Of a stretch of 56,000 nt of DNA, positions 8,495-17,382 are shown in pieces. Position numbers and translations under genes: made by a program. Position 1 is the first letter of the stretch. Each line of letters starts with the position of its first letter. The stretch is from Saprospiraceae bacterium. Lineage in GTDB: Bacteria; Bacteroidota; Bacteroidia; Chitinophagales; Saprospiraceae. Where the stretch lies: NCBI GenBank assembly GCA_021738725.1, contig JAIPBE010000019.1, positions 1 to 56,000 on the forward strand, read 5' to 3'. The notes beneath the pieces were generated by a model that was not told the DNA's origin, made no database searches, and saw only the letters and a program-made list of their open reading frames with translations.

Positions 8495-8510
8495 TGTTTC
8501 ACGTGGAACA
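8495..8510. promoter_or_regulatory. parS-like ParB-binding site, intergenic
   Basis: TGTTTCACGTGGAACA differs from the canonical parS palindrome TGTTTCACGTGAAACA at one position and has the invariant CACGTG centre. parS sites are bound by ParB and cluster near the origin. This one lies in the short gap between the terminator and the thrC stop. Confidence 0.75.
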
Positions 8511-8520
8511 TGCAGGATGA

Positions 8521-9819
8521 TCATTGTCTCCAGGATAGAAGATAATCTTTGAACATCGGATAATTTTGTGGAAGTAGCTGATGATGGTTATAAGGACCCG
8601 ATTGTTTTGCGTGGGGCGTGTTTCCGGATAGTCCCAGGATCCTGTTCATCAGTTCTATAAATTTTGATGGATGTGCTGTTGCCATCAAGATGGTTTGATG
8701 CGGATGCAGGTTCATCTTGTGATCCATATCCAATGCGCTCCAGGCAGTAGCAGTATGTGGATCCAGAATATAGCCATGATTATTGTACACCGTTTGAATA
8801 CAATTTTGAATATCCGAATCGGATATGCAATACCCTCGCATCGGCTTTGGAGATATGTTCCACGTGGAACATTGAAGAATACTTACCCGGTCCAGATTAT
8901 TTGGATTTCCGACATCCATCGCATGAGCGAGTGTGGACACCAGGGGTTTTGATTCTGAGTGCCCATGGTGTAGAAATTGAACAAAACTGTCGTTTTCATT
9001 TGTGCTGGCCACCCAGGATCCAATCGGTAGACCTAAAGCTTCCGCAAACAAACCCGCACTGAGATTCCCTAAATTTCCGCAGGGTACGACAAAGGATCTT
9101 TTTTCAGGATAGTGAGTGCACTGACGATAGCTTTCTATGTAAGATATACTTTGCGGAATCCACCGGGCCACATTAATCGAGTTGGCACTGGTCATCCGAA
9201 GGACCTGTCGAAGTGCGGGATCAAGGAATGCTTTCTTTACCAGGGTCTGGCAGTCATCAAATGTTCCATCGATGGCTAATGACTGGATATTCCCGCCCAA
9301 ACCGGCAATCTGCCTTTCCTGTAGTTCAGAGACCTTTCCTTTCGGGTACAGAATATGGACACGAATGCCATCCACTTGATGAAAAGCTGCAGCAACTGCA
9401 CCACCCGTATCTCCTGAAGTAGCCACGAGAATATGAAGCTCCTGATCTTCATGTTGTTGATACTCGCCTAATAATCCGGCCATCCAGCTGGCCCCGATAT
9501 CTTTGAAAGCCAATGTTGGTCCATGGAATAATTCAGCTATCCACCGATCTTCTACCGCAACAAGGTGGATGGGAATGGTGCAAACTCGATCCACGACTCG
9601 CTGAAATGAAGCCGCACTCAATCCGTCTCCAAAAAATGGATACATCATATTCCAGACGATATCTGGATAGGAGTATGTGTGGAGAGACTCCCAGAATGGA
9701 GTGGAAAGTGGACGGAGTTCCTCTGGTATGAATAAACCACCATCAGTGGCCAAACCAAGTTCCACAGCCATTCGGACAGAAACCTTCTTTCGGGAATTTC
9801 GAGTGGAATAGTAGAGCAT
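8521..9819 (-). CDS. thrC: threonine synthase
   Basis: Threonine synthase converts O-phosphohomoserine to threonine with pyridoxal phosphate. The 432-residue product has the N-terminal YYSTRN start, the DGGLFIPE motif, the PLP lysine in LAFKDIGA (about residue 107), the SGDTGGA phosphate-binding loop and NSINVARWIPQ, all typical of the long bacterial class. It starts one base after the thrB stop region, giving a thrB-thrC operon. Odd point: its coding sequence contains a perfect 16-base parS-like palindrome (8856-8871), read as Cys-Ser-Thr-Trp-Asn in a loop region near residues 317-321. Confidence 0.95.
   Translation of the reverse strand: MLYYSTRNSRKKVSVRMAVELGLATDGGLFIPEELRPLSTPFWESLHTYSYPDIVWNMMYPFFGDGLSAASFQRVVDRVCTIPIHLVAVEDRWIAELFHGPTLAFKDIGASWMAGLLGEYQQHEDQELHILVATSGDTGGAVAAAFHQVDGIRVHILYPKGKVSELQERQIAGLGGNIQSLAIDGTFDDCQTLVKKAFLDPALRQVLRMTSANSINVARWIPQSISYIESYRQCTHYPEKRSFVVPCGNLGNLSAGLFAEALGLPIGSWVASTNENDSFVQFLHHGHSESKPLVSTLAHAMDVGNPNNLDRVSILQCSTWNISPKPMRGYCISDSDIQNCIQTVYNNHGYILDPHTATAWSALDMDHKMNLHPHQTILMATAHPSKFIELMNRILGLSGNTPHAKQSGPYNHHQLLPQNYPMFKDYLLSWRQ
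8856..8871. promoter_or_regulatory. parS-like ParB-binding site inside thrC
   Basis: TGTTCCACGTGGAACA is a perfect 16-base palindrome with the CACGTG core and fits the generalised parS consensus TGTTNCACGTGNAACA. It lies 345 bases from the intergenic site at 8495-8510. Two such sites within 400 bases are very unlikely by chance. Confidence 0.75.
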
Positions 9820-9820
9820 T

Positions 9821-10756
9821 TTAATACTTCATAGCCCCTTCTGCATGAATACCACTGATGTACAGATCGCACCTCAATTGGTGTTTTTTCAACACACTTT
9901 TCATGGCTATTCCGCATGCTTCAGCCAGAAGACTGTTATCGCATAGTGCAAACATACTGGGACCAGAGCCTGAGATGAGACATCCTAAAGCACCTGTTCC
10001 TAGGGCAGCCTCCCGGATCTCAGTATAATAAGGGATGTCTTTGGACCGATGGGGTTCGATCACCACATCCTGTAAACAACGACTGATCAACTTGAAATCG
10101 GATTGATAGAGACCCTGTATTAAACCACCCAGGTTACCAGTTTGTGTGACCAGATCTGATAGAGCTACATTTTTGGGTAATCGTTTTCGTGAATCTGCCG
10201 TCTGGATCAGAATATGAGGATGAAGGATGGCCAGGTAAAGACCCCTTGGTGCAGGAATCCGATGGATATCCAGACTGGCATTATCGCGTACAAGGATGAT
10301 TCCTCCGAGTAGAGAAGGCGCTACATTATCCGCATGCCAAGCCTGACTGGCGTGTTGCTCACCCTGCATCGCAAATGGCAGTAAATCTCGTTTTTCTAAC
10401 GGTCGGCGCAATAATTCGTTCATCGCAACAACTCCTGCAACAGCACTAGCAGCACTCGATCCCAAGCCACTGGCAAAGGGCATTCTTTTGTGGATCTCAA
10501 AGTCTATACCTCTGCCTTCTTCACCCAGATGTTTGAGCAAGGCTGCTGCAGCAATGGTGACTGTATTTTCATGGATATTCCGGGGAAGTTGTCCCTTATC
10601 ACCAGTGATCTCGGTGATGCGAAGTTCTTTTCGATCGGTCATTCGGGCGATGATCTCATCGCCTGGTCGTTCAAGCGCCAGACCGAGGATGTCAAACCCG
10701 CATCCCAGGTTTGAAACACTGGCAGGAGCGAAAACCTTAATTCCTGGTGTTGACAT
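9821..10756 (-). CDS. thrB: homoserine kinase
   Basis: ThrB phosphorylates homoserine with ATP, supplying the substrate of the next gene, thrC. The 311-residue GHMP-family kinase shows VFAPASVSNLGCGFDILG at the N-terminus, the ATP-binding loop PFASGLGSSAAS (about residue 90) and the C-terminal GCLISGSGPSMFAL motif. The ATG at 10756 is preceded by AAGGAGAAG, a strong ribosome site. The usual upstream partner thrA (aspartokinase/homoserine dehydrogenase) is missing: the preceding 346 bases are non-coding and the next gene runs the other way. Confidence 0.95.
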   Translation of the reverse strand: MSTPGIKVFAPASVSNLGCGFDILGLALERPGDEIIARMTDRKELRITEITGDKGQLPRNIHENTVTIAAAALLKHLGEEGRGIDFEIHKRMPFASGLGSSAASAVAGVVAMNELLRRPLEKRDLLPFAMQGEQHASQAWHADNVAPSLLGGIILVRDNASLDIHRIPAPRGLYLAILHPHILIQTADSRKRLPKNVALSDLVTQTGNLGGLIQGLYQSDFKLISRCLQDVVIEPHRSKDIPYYTEIREAALGTGALGCLISGSGPSMFALCDNSLLAEACGIAMKSVLKKHQLRCDLYISGIHAEGAMKY

Positions 10757-11090
10757 AGTTTCTTCTCCTTAGTGAATGATCTTTCTGATAGTGTAAAGAT
10801 ACCCTATGCGAATTCATCACGTCAGGACTTGATCAATTAACCTCTCTGAAGATGCTTCGCTTTTTGAAGTAGTTTCTATTATATATATGATGAATATAAG
10901 CCATACTTAATTTCCAGGTAATCAATCATTTAATTTAAAATTGGTGAATATATGCCATTGATTAAGTGGTTACTCTTGCGAAGGAATCCTGTTCATATAG
11001 CCACATCAACTCAAGGTTAAATATTGACTTCAATAGGGCTGAAAAAGACAGTTCAGGCATGATTCAGCCAAATGGGCTGTCACCTTCATG
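10757..11090. other. non-coding divergent promoter region, thrB/yqeY
   Basis: About 330 AT-rich bases with no plausible gene. A TATCTTTA on the minus strand (10794-10801), a variant of the -7 element, could serve thrB. No threonine attenuator with a Thr/Ile-rich leader peptide and terminator pair is evident. There is no DnaA-box cluster here. Confidence 0.5.
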
Positions 11091-11098
11091 TATCTTTG
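11091..11098 (+). promoter_or_regulatory. -7 promoter element of yqeY
   Basis: TATCTTTG matches TAnnTTTG and ends four bases before the ATG at 11103, so the message would have little or no leader. The -33 element is not clear. Confidence 0.5.
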
Positions 11099-11102
11099 TG
11101 CC

Positions 11103-11552
11103 ATGCAATTAGAACAGAAAGTAATGGCCGCTTTGAAGCAGGCTATGAAAGACAAAGATCAGGCGGCATTGCGCACACTTCGTGCCATCAAGTCCGCTAT
11201 ACTTATCTTCCAGACCAGTGGTACAGGAGAAACCCTTGACGAAGCTGTTGAGATAAAAATGCTACAGAAGATGGTTAAACAGCGAAAAGAATCAGCGACG
11301 ATCTTTCGCGAACAGGATCGAGTTGATCTGGCCACAACTGAAGAGGAAGAATTAGCAATTCTCGAGAAATTTCTTCCGCAGCCATTGAGCGAGCCAGAGT
11401 TAAAGACCCTGATCGAAAGCATTATTGCCCAGACCGGTGCTACTTCCATGAAGGATATGGGGAAGGTCATGGGATTAGCCAATCAACAAGTAGCCGGAAG
11501 AGCGGAGGGCAAGACCATTTCAGATATGGTCAAACAACTTTTAGCTGGATGA
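11103..11552 (+). CDS. GatB/YqeY domain-containing protein
   Basis: A 149-residue protein of the YqeY family, related to the helical tail domain of the tRNA amidotransferase subunit GatB. It shows the family order: N-terminal amphipathic helices (ALRTLRAIKSAI), KMVKQRKESATIF, EELAILEKFLPQPLSE and the C-terminal DMGKVMGL with a final AEGKTISDMVKQLL. The function is not firmly known; tRNA-related roles are proposed for the domain. The start at 11103 was preferred to 11088 since the latter overlaps the -7 element. Its stop overlaps the next start (ATGA), so it is translationally coupled to the glycosyltransferase. Confidence 0.9.
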   Translation: MQLEQKVMAALKQAMKDKDQAALRTLRAIKSAILIFQTSGTGETLDEAVEIKMLQKMVKQRKESATIFREQDRVDLATTEEEELAILEKFLPQPLSEPELKTLIESIIAQTGATSMKDMGKVMGLANQQVAGRAEGKTISDMVKQLLAG

Positions 11553-12688
11553 CACAAGTCGGCGAACAAAAACCCGTTTTGTTTGCCGTACTCAACTGGG
11601 GCATGGGCCATGCCTCCAGAAGTGTACCCCTGATCAGAGCCTTTCAGGAAAAAGGGATTTCGGTTATTCTGGCGGCTGATGGAGCAGCTGCCGACCTGCT
11701 ACAGGCAGAATTTCCTGATCAGACGATACATGAGTTGCCATCCTATAACGTTCGGTATCAAACCCGGAATATCTATTGGAATGTCCTGCGCAGTTTGGTG
11801 ACGATTTTGATATCTATATGGGCAGAACATCAATGGCTTAGAGCCTTTGTCCGAAAACAGCCTTTGCGTGCCATTATCAGTGACAATCGTTATGGAATCA
11901 GGCTTTCAGGGATTCCCAGCATTCTCATTACGCACCAATTGCGATTCTTCGGACCATGGGCCTGGGCAAACAGGATTGGTCAATTGGCTGTCCGCTGGTG
12001 GTCACGAAAATACACGGAGATCTGGGTGCCGGATTGGGAAGGCGCCAATGCATTGAGTGGAGGAATGGCCAGTTGGACATTTACCCGGCCCCCCATTCTG
12101 TATCTGGGTCCTCTATCGCGATTTGGAATCCTTTCCAAACCCTCCGCTGCACCAAAGGTGGATATTATAGCCATTCTTTCTGGCCCGGAACCACAACGGA
12201 CATATCTTGAGCGTTTGATCAGCAACCAGCTTACAACCATACCCGGGAAGCATGTTTTGATTCGAGGTACAAAACAATCTCCCCCTCCAGGACTTAAACA
12301 TCCCAACATAACATGCTATGATCTTCTCGCTGCGGAGGAGCTCCAAGTCTTGGTATCGCATTCAATCATGCAGATCAGTAGATCGGGTTATTCGACCGTA
12401 ATGGATCTCACCTATTCCGGTATTCCGGCACTGATGATACCCACACCCGGCCAGATCGAACAGGAATTCCTGGCGGATCATCTCCGGGGAAAAGGACCCT
12501 GGATCTTTCATACGCAGGATAAACTCGATATTCAGACTGCGTATTATAGCCGTGCATTCTGGGCAGATATCCCTTCAAAAAGGCCGGACGGAAAAGAAGC
12601 TGAACGAGCTGTAACATCGTTTTTACAACGATTGGCCACTATCGAGGCAAGATCGGTTAATCCATTTCTTCCAGAGCCGCCGCTTTGA
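11549..12688 (+). CDS. GT28/MJ1255-like glycosyltransferase
   Basis: A 379-residue GT-B fold protein. The N-terminal LNWGMGHASRSVPLIRAF motif is the glycine-rich donor loop of the MurG/GT28-related MJ1255 family, and the C-terminal half has SRSGYSTVMDLTYSGIPALMIPTPGQIEQEFLADHL-type residues (about 275-310), matching the nucleotide-sugar site. The natural acceptor is unknown. No transmembrane segment is obvious except a hydrophobic stretch near residues 80-95. Translation is coupled to yqeY by an ATGA overlap. Its 3' end overlaps the convergent malic enzyme gene by 32 bases. Confidence 0.75.
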   Translation: MTQVGEQKPVLFAVLNWGMGHASRSVPLIRAFQEKGISVILAADGAAADLLQAEFPDQTIHELPSYNVRYQTRNIYWNVLRSLVTILISIWAEHQWLRAFVRKQPLRAIISDNRYGIRLSGIPSILITHQLRFFGPWAWANRIGQLAVRWWSRKYTEIWVPDWEGANALSGGMASWTFTRPPILYLGPLSRFGILSKPSAAPKVDIIAILSGPEPQRTYLERLISNQLTTIPGKHVLIRGTKQSPPPGLKHPNITCYDLLAAEELQVLVSHSIMQISRSGYSTVMDLTYSGIPALMIPTPGQIEQEFLADHLRGKGPWIFHTQDKLDIQTAYYSRAFWADIPSKRPDGKEAERAVTSFLQRLATIEARSVNPFLPEPPL

Positions 12689-13838
12689 CAGCTTTGGCCA
12701 CTTTCCAGGCTACTTCTTCGTTCAAAGTCGCGGGAATGATCATGCCCTGGGTCGGCTCACGAATAAACTCTGCAATAGCATATGCAGCAGCCAGCTTCAT
12801 ACGGGCAGTGATGCGTTTAGCCTTGGCATCCAGAGCACCTCGGAAGATCCCGGGAAAACCAAGGGCATTATTCACCTGGTTCGGTAGATCACTTCGACCC
12901 GTTGCAACGACAGCTGCCCCGGCGGCATAGGCCTTATCTGGCATGATCTCCGGATAGGGATTGGCCAGTGCGAAGATGATCGGATCTTTCGCCATGCTTC
13001 GAATATCATCTTCTTTCAGCAGGTCGCCCACACTGACACCAATAAACACATCTGCATCCTTGAGCGCATCTTTCAGGCTGCCTTTGAGATTCACCTTGTT
13101 GGAGTAACGCAGGATATCCAGTTTTGCTTCGTTCAGATCGTCCCTGTCTCTGTGAATGATTCCCTTGGAATCACAGATTACCAGCTGTTTCACGGGCGTA
13201 CAGACCTCACTGCCATAGTCATCCGCACACTTAAGCATTTTGGCAATGGCAATGCCAGCCGCTCCAGCGCCATTGATGACGATCTTCAATTCGGTGAGCG
13301 GCTTATTGACCAGACGAGCCGCATTGATCAAGCCGGCCAAACAGACGATCGCTGTGCCATGTTGATCATCGTGGAACACTGGTATGCCGATATCCTGCAG
13401 CTTCTCTTCTATATAGAAACTCTGAGGTGCAGCAATATCTTCCAGATTAATCCCACCAAAGACCGGCGCGATCCGCTTGACCGTCTCAATGATCTCATCC
13501 GGATCCTGAGTATCCAGACAAATGGGAAATGCATCGATGGCTGCAAACCGTTTGAACAACATAGCCTTGCCTTCCATCACCGGGATGGCGGCTAGAGGAC
13601 CAATATTTCCCAAACCCAATACCGCCGAACCATCGCTGACAATAGCGACCGTATTGCACTTCATCGTATAATCATACACCAGGGAAGGATCAGCCTGAAT
13701 GGCTTTGCACGGCGCCGCAACGCCAGGCGAATAGACCAGGGCAAGTTCGTGTGCATCGCGCAGATCGATCTTAGCATTGACCCTTATTTTACCGCGTAGC
13801 TGCTTGTGCAGGATCAACGACTCTTCATAGATATCCAT
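12657..13838 (-). CDS. malic enzyme (NAD(P)-dependent, short form)
   Basis: Malic enzyme decarboxylates malate to pyruvate and yields NAD(P)H. The 393-residue protein covers the catalytic and Rossmann domains only: [11 protein letters not shown] with the catalytic Tyr, the metal-binding EDIAAPQ and HDDQHGTA motifs, and the dinucleotide loop [10 protein letters not shown]. The phosphotransacetylase-like C-terminal domain of MaeB (about 350 further residues) is absent, as in the short bacterial type. Cofactor preference cannot be read safely. The gene converges on the glycosyltransferase and overlaps its end by 32 bases. Confidence 0.92.
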   Translation of the reverse strand: MDIYEESLILHKQLRGKIRVNAKIDLRDAHELALVYSPGVAAPCKAIQADPSLVYDYTMKCNTVAIVSDGSAVLGLGNIGPLAAIPVMEGKAMLFKRFAAIDAFPICLDTQDPDEIIETVKRIAPVFGGINLEDIAAPQSFYIEEKLQDIGIPVFHDDQHGTAIVCLAGLINAARLVNKPLTELKIVINGAGAAGIAIAKMLKCADDYGSEVCTPVKQLVICDSKGIIHRDRDDLNEAKLDILRYSNKVNLKGSLKDALKDADVFIGVSVGDLLKEDDIRSMAKDPIIFALANPYPEIMPDKAYAAGAAVVATGRSDLPNQVNNALGFPGIFRGALDAKAKRITARMKLAAAYAIAEFIREPTQGMIIPATLNEEVAWKVAKAVKAAALEEMD

Positions 13839-14012
13839 ACGATCGTGTTGGTTGAATAGGGCATGAAGATAGGATTTTCCAGTCTCGTCTTGGAACGAGC
13901 TTCATTCTGTATACAGCCCGCCACAAGTCATTTTATAAGCTTGGATCCATTGAAATCATGTACTTTCAATAAAGTTCTTTAAAAGCTAATAAATTTCTAT
14001 AAATAATTAAAA

Positions 14013-14939
14013 ATGAAGATATTATATATATTAATCATTATTCAATTCGGAACATCTGTCATGTGTCAGTCGACCGAGGACTGGACAAAAGAAAGAGATT
14101 CTCGCCAGGAAAGAATTCGGGGTACTATCGCCTCCATGATTGTCGATCAACCTGGTTGGTCTTTCTTCCCGACAAATCCAAATCTCATTGTCAATCAAGA
14201 CAAAAAGGCCTATCTGTTTATCGAACAGAAAATAGTATCTCTGGAGGAGTATGAATCAGTCTGGATGGACCTTTTGTTAGGGGATATCGCTCCAACATTC
14301 CAGCGGGACCTGACCTTTCTTCAGTTTAAGGGAAAGTTGCTCAAATCAAAGACAGACACCCCGACAGGCGAACAAGTTATTTGGTTGGCTTATCTCGGTG
14401 ACGAAAACCAGGTGATCGATATCAAAGGGGCTTATCCCATGGATGATGATCAGATACTCGAACCGCAAACTTTGAAAATATTGCGATCACTTTTTCTGGA
14501 TGATCAGATCACCATTGGCATGTTTGAAGCCATGCCCTTTACAGCTGAGGTGGAGAAATACGGGTTTACAGAGGAGGATTCCTATGCGATGAACAACGCA
14601 TTTTTAACCAATCCCGAATCCGGACAAAACTTGCAGATTTCCCTGATGGGTCTGATGGAGGCAACTCCAGATGAGATCATCGCTCAAGAGCTCGAACGAC
14701 TGAACGAAATGGATGTCCAAACAGATCTGGTCACATCCGAAAAAGATGGCGTGCGCATGGATCTGCTCATCTATCAAAACCCATTGAATTCAGAAGAGGA
14801 GTGGACCTATTCGGCCATGATCTTTCAGGGTGATACATATTTAAATGTCACCATGAATATGTCAAATACTCCTGAAAACCTGCAGATGTTTCAGCAGATC
14901 ATTCGTTCTGTGAAAATGAAAAGTGAACCAGAAAAATAG
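14013..14939 (+). CDS. secreted protein of unknown function
   Basis: I do not recognise this 308-residue protein. It has a signal peptide (residues 1-18, cut after a Cys-Gln) but the Cys is not in a strong lipobox, so it is probably periplasmic. The rest is soluble, acidic and without repeats. The ending, with hydrophobic strands, MNMSNTPENLQMFQQIIRSV and a lysine-rich tail, resembles PsbP/DUF1795-like proteins, which bind or chaperone envelope proteins, but this is only a fold-level impression. It stands alone between the divergent malic enzyme gene and the convergent pth gene. The 174 bases before it are very AT-rich and should contain its promoter. Confidence 0.65.
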   Translation: MKILYILIIIQFGTSVMCQSTEDWTKERDSRQERIRGTIASMIVDQPGWSFFPTNPNLIVNQDKKAYLFIEQKIVSLEEYESVWMDLLLGDIAPTFQRDLTFLQFKGKLLKSKTDTPTGEQVIWLAYLGDENQVIDIKGAYPMDDDQILEPQTLKILRSLFLDDQITIGMFEAMPFTAEVEKYGFTEEDSYAMNNAFLTNPESGQNLQISLMGLMEATPDEIIAQELERLNEMDVQTDLVTSEKDGVRMDLLIYQNPLNSEEEWTYSAMIFQGDTYLNVTMNMSNTPENLQMFQQIIRSVKMKSEPEK

Positions 14940-14950
14940 GCAAGGGGACC

Positions 14951-15523
14951 TCAGTCTTGTTCGGATGTATTCACGGTGTTCATGGCCCTGGACAATCCAA
15001 TGCTGCAAAACTGTTTGACCGCATCTGCAGATCGCTTCATGAGTTCAGGGATGAGCTTTCTTTCCTCATCCGTCCATTCGCCTAGAACGTAATTGACCTG
15101 CCGGCCCTTGGAAAACTCATTTCCGATCCCGATCCGCAGTCGGGGATAGTCTGTCCGCCCCAGGAGCTCCTGGATATTCTTCAGCCCGTTGTGCCCACCA
15201 TCTGAACCCTTGGCCCGCATGCGTATTTTTCCCAGAGGAAGATTGAGATCATCCAACAGGACCAGAACCCGATCAAGCGTGACATTTTCCTTGGTCATCC
15301 AGTAGCGCACCGCTTTCCCACTGAGATTCATATAGGTGGTTGGCTTGATCAGAATGAGTTGACGGCCCTTGAATTTTATACGTGAGACATAAGCCTGACT
15401 GTCCAGTTCAAATGAGACACCAGCTTCCTCTGCCAGATGGTCCACGACATTAAAACCGATATTATGTCGGGTGCCTTCATAGTCACCACCCACATTTCCC
15501 AAGCCAACGATCAGGTATTTCAT
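14951..15523 (-). CDS. pth: peptidyl-tRNA hydrolase
   Basis: Pth releases peptides from peptidyl-tRNAs that drop off the ribosome and is essential. The 190-residue product has normal length with the family motifs: LIVGLGNVGGDYEGTRHNIGF containing the catalytic His (about residue 20), KPTTYMNLSG with the substrate-binding Asn, and DDLNLPLGKIR followed by GSDGGHNGLKNI. It is followed upstream on the same strand by mtgA with a 40-base gap, so a shared transcript is possible. Confidence 0.96.
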   Translation of the reverse strand: MKYLIVGLGNVGGDYEGTRHNIGFNVVDHLAEEAGVSFELDSQAYVSRIKFKGRQLILIKPTTYMNLSGKAVRYWMTKENVTLDRVLVLLDDLNLPLGKIRMRAKGSDGGHNGLKNIQELLGRTDYPRLRIGIGNEFSKGRQVNYVLGEWTDEERKLIPELMKRSADAVKQFCSIGLSRAMNTVNTSEQD

Positions 15524-15563
15524 ACGGACTAATGAATCATTCTAGCGTGTAAAAAGTTCGATT

Positions 15564-16361
15564 TTACCTGGCCTTGTCCAAATAGATCTCCGATCCATGC
15601 ATCCGCATTTGCCGGAGGATCCACTCTTTTCTCCGGTGTACATAAGGCCCCGGTCGGGATACAGAATACTTTCTAGGGTTGGGCAATACGGCTGCCAGCA
15701 TAGCTGATTCCGTTTTGGTCAGTTTACTGGCGGGTTTGTGAAAATAATGCTGGGCAGCTGCTTCTGCGCCATAGATACCAGGACCGAATTCGATCACATT
15801 CAGATAGACAGTCATGATCCGCCGCTTGGTCCAGATCAGTTCGATCAGTCCGGTGAAATAGATCTCCAGTCCTTTGCGCAGCCAGGATCGTTGCGGCCAC
15901 AAAAACACATTTTTGGCCGTTTGCTGACTTATGGTGCTGGCTCCCCGGGTACGCTTGGAACGCTTGTTATGTTCAATGGCTTTCTGAATGGCTTCGAGGT
16001 CAAAGCCCCAATGATCCATAAAATGCTGGTCCTCAGCACACATCACGGCAGGTGCCAGGTGAATACTGATATCGTCCATAGACACCCAGTCTTTTTCGAA
16101 GATGGCTTTCTTCCCATCCATCCATTGTTCCACATTTCGGATGACCATCAAGGGTGTGATCGGTACTGGAAAAACCCCGTAGAATAAAGTTGCCAGTATC
16201 GAGGTCGACAGAAATGCTCCGGCGGACCATAGCGTAATGATCAACGCCTGTTTCCACTTTGTTTTGCCAGCCAGCTGGCCTCGGAAGGTTTGCCACAATT
16301 GCCCCGGTGCATGGCAAATAAGGTGCAATCTTTTAGATATGTCAATAGGTCCAGCCATCAA
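15564..16361 (-). CDS. mtgA: monofunctional peptidoglycan glycosyltransferase
   Basis: MtgA polymerises lipid II into glycan strands. The 265-residue GT51 protein has one N-terminal membrane anchor (about residues 40-62) and the five conserved GT51 motifs: AEDQHFMDHWGFD with the catalytic Glu, RGASTISQQTAKN, WLRKGLEIYFTGLIE, RIMTVYLNVIEFGPGIYG and a C-terminal ESAMLAAVLPNP. No transpeptidase domain follows. Its start overlaps the stop of the DUF5074 lipoprotein gene (ATGA), so the two are coupled. Confidence 0.95.
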   Translation of the reverse strand: MMAGPIDISKRLHLICHAPGQLWQTFRGQLAGKTKWKQALIITLWSAGAFLSTSILATLFYGVFPVPITPLMVIRNVEQWMDGKKAIFEKDWVSMDDISIHLAPAVMCAEDQHFMDHWGFDLEAIQKAIEHNKRSKRTRGASTISQQTAKNVFLWPQRSWLRKGLEIYFTGLIELIWTKRRIMTVYLNVIEFGPGIYGAEAAAQHYFHKPASKLTKTESAMLAAVLPNPRKYSVSRPGPYVHRRKEWILRQMRMHGSEIYLDKAR

Positions 16362-17380
16362 TAAAAGCCAAAGTCACTGGGGACGACATCCGCAGTATAA
16401 CTGCGGATCAATGTACCGTCTGGTTGATAAAGATCGATCTTTCCTTTTTGTTGAAAGTCCAGAGGATCTGCCAACCATATGCGACCATCTCGTGGGTCGA
16501 TTCGATAGCCGTAATAACCAAAACCAGCGATGAAAGGGCTGGTGGGTAAGATGGCATCCTGAATTGACATCCGGTTCAATCCGCCATTCAGGTAATACAC
16601 TTGATCGTCATAGACCTGGATTTTACTGGGATATTCGTTCAGGCTGAAGTCCCAACTTTTCACAGTTGTTCCGGATGCCGGATCCACGACATGGATACTG
16701 GCAGGAATATCAATGAAGTTGCCTATGCTCATGACCCACAGGTGACCCTCGACATCCTGAGCCAGATGACTGGCCCCATATCCGACAGTAATACTGTCTC
16801 CAACTGTCCGGCTTTGAGGGTCGACCTGATAGACTTGGTCGTGATTGGAAGAAGCAACCCAAACCTTTCCATCGATCGTGATCATTTCTTCCGACCAGTG
16901 CCCCAGATCGATCGAATCCAGAACATGCAAGGGATCCAGGTTGACGATCAGCAGCTCATCCGAAAACAGCGTGCTAACAAAGGCCAGGGTCGGGGTGATC
17001 GCATGGAGGAAACGAGGAGACTGAGACAAGAGGAGTCGATCCTTGAGCTCGATGGTCGAGATATTGATCTTTTCAATGGACTTCGAGTTGTTCAGGACCA
17101 GATATCCGTCATCCTGGACGATGGTCATGCTTTGGAGAATATCACCAAGCAAACGTTGGTTGACCTGCTGAAACAAGCCGGTCTGGATGGCAGAAGCGGT
17201 ATCATTCAACCAGGCCAGGGAGGCATTCAACTGGTTGAATCCACCTTCATGCAGGATAAAAACGCCTTTTCCCTGCTGGATATTCAGGTCTGTTCCACCT
17301 GTTGGATCATCCTTTTTACAGGAGGACCAGACAAGGGCGATCAGGAGAACTGTCAGTAATTTTCGAAATACCATAATCAT
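16358..17380 (-). CDS. DUF5074/YncE-like beta-propeller lipoprotein
   Basis: The 340-residue protein has a lipoprotein signal with the lipobox ending at WSSC (about residue 21), then a seven-bladed propeller of the YncE/DUF5074 type, with repeating blades such as GKVWVASSNHDQVYQVDP and GHLWVMSIG. In other Bacteroidota such proteins stand beside TonB receptors for vitamin B12 or metals, but no receptor is found here. It should sit on the outer membrane, function unknown. It is translationally coupled to mtgA by a 4-base overlap and follows the PAP2-like gene by two bases, so the three form one operon. Confidence 0.75.
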   Translation of the reverse strand: MIMVFRKLLTVLLIALVWSSCKKDDPTGGTDLNIQQGKGVFILHEGGFNQLNASLAWLNDTASAIQTGLFQQVNQRLLGDILQSMTIVQDDGYLVLNNSKSIEKINISTIELKDRLLLSQSPRFLHAITPTLAFVSTLFSDELLIVNLDPLHVLDSIDLGHWSEEMITIDGKVWVASSNHDQVYQVDPQSRTVGDSITVGYGASHLAQDVEGHLWVMSIGNFIDIPASIHVVDPASGTTVKSWDFSLNEYPSKIQVYDDQVYYLNGGLNRMSIQDAILPTSPFIAGFGYYGYRIDPRDGRIWLADPLDFQQKGKIDLYQPDGTLIRSYTADVVPSDFGFY

Positions 17381-17382
17381 GT

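Noticed and set aside
10757-11090. second origin candidate
   Set aside because: AT-rich but without exact DnaA boxes.
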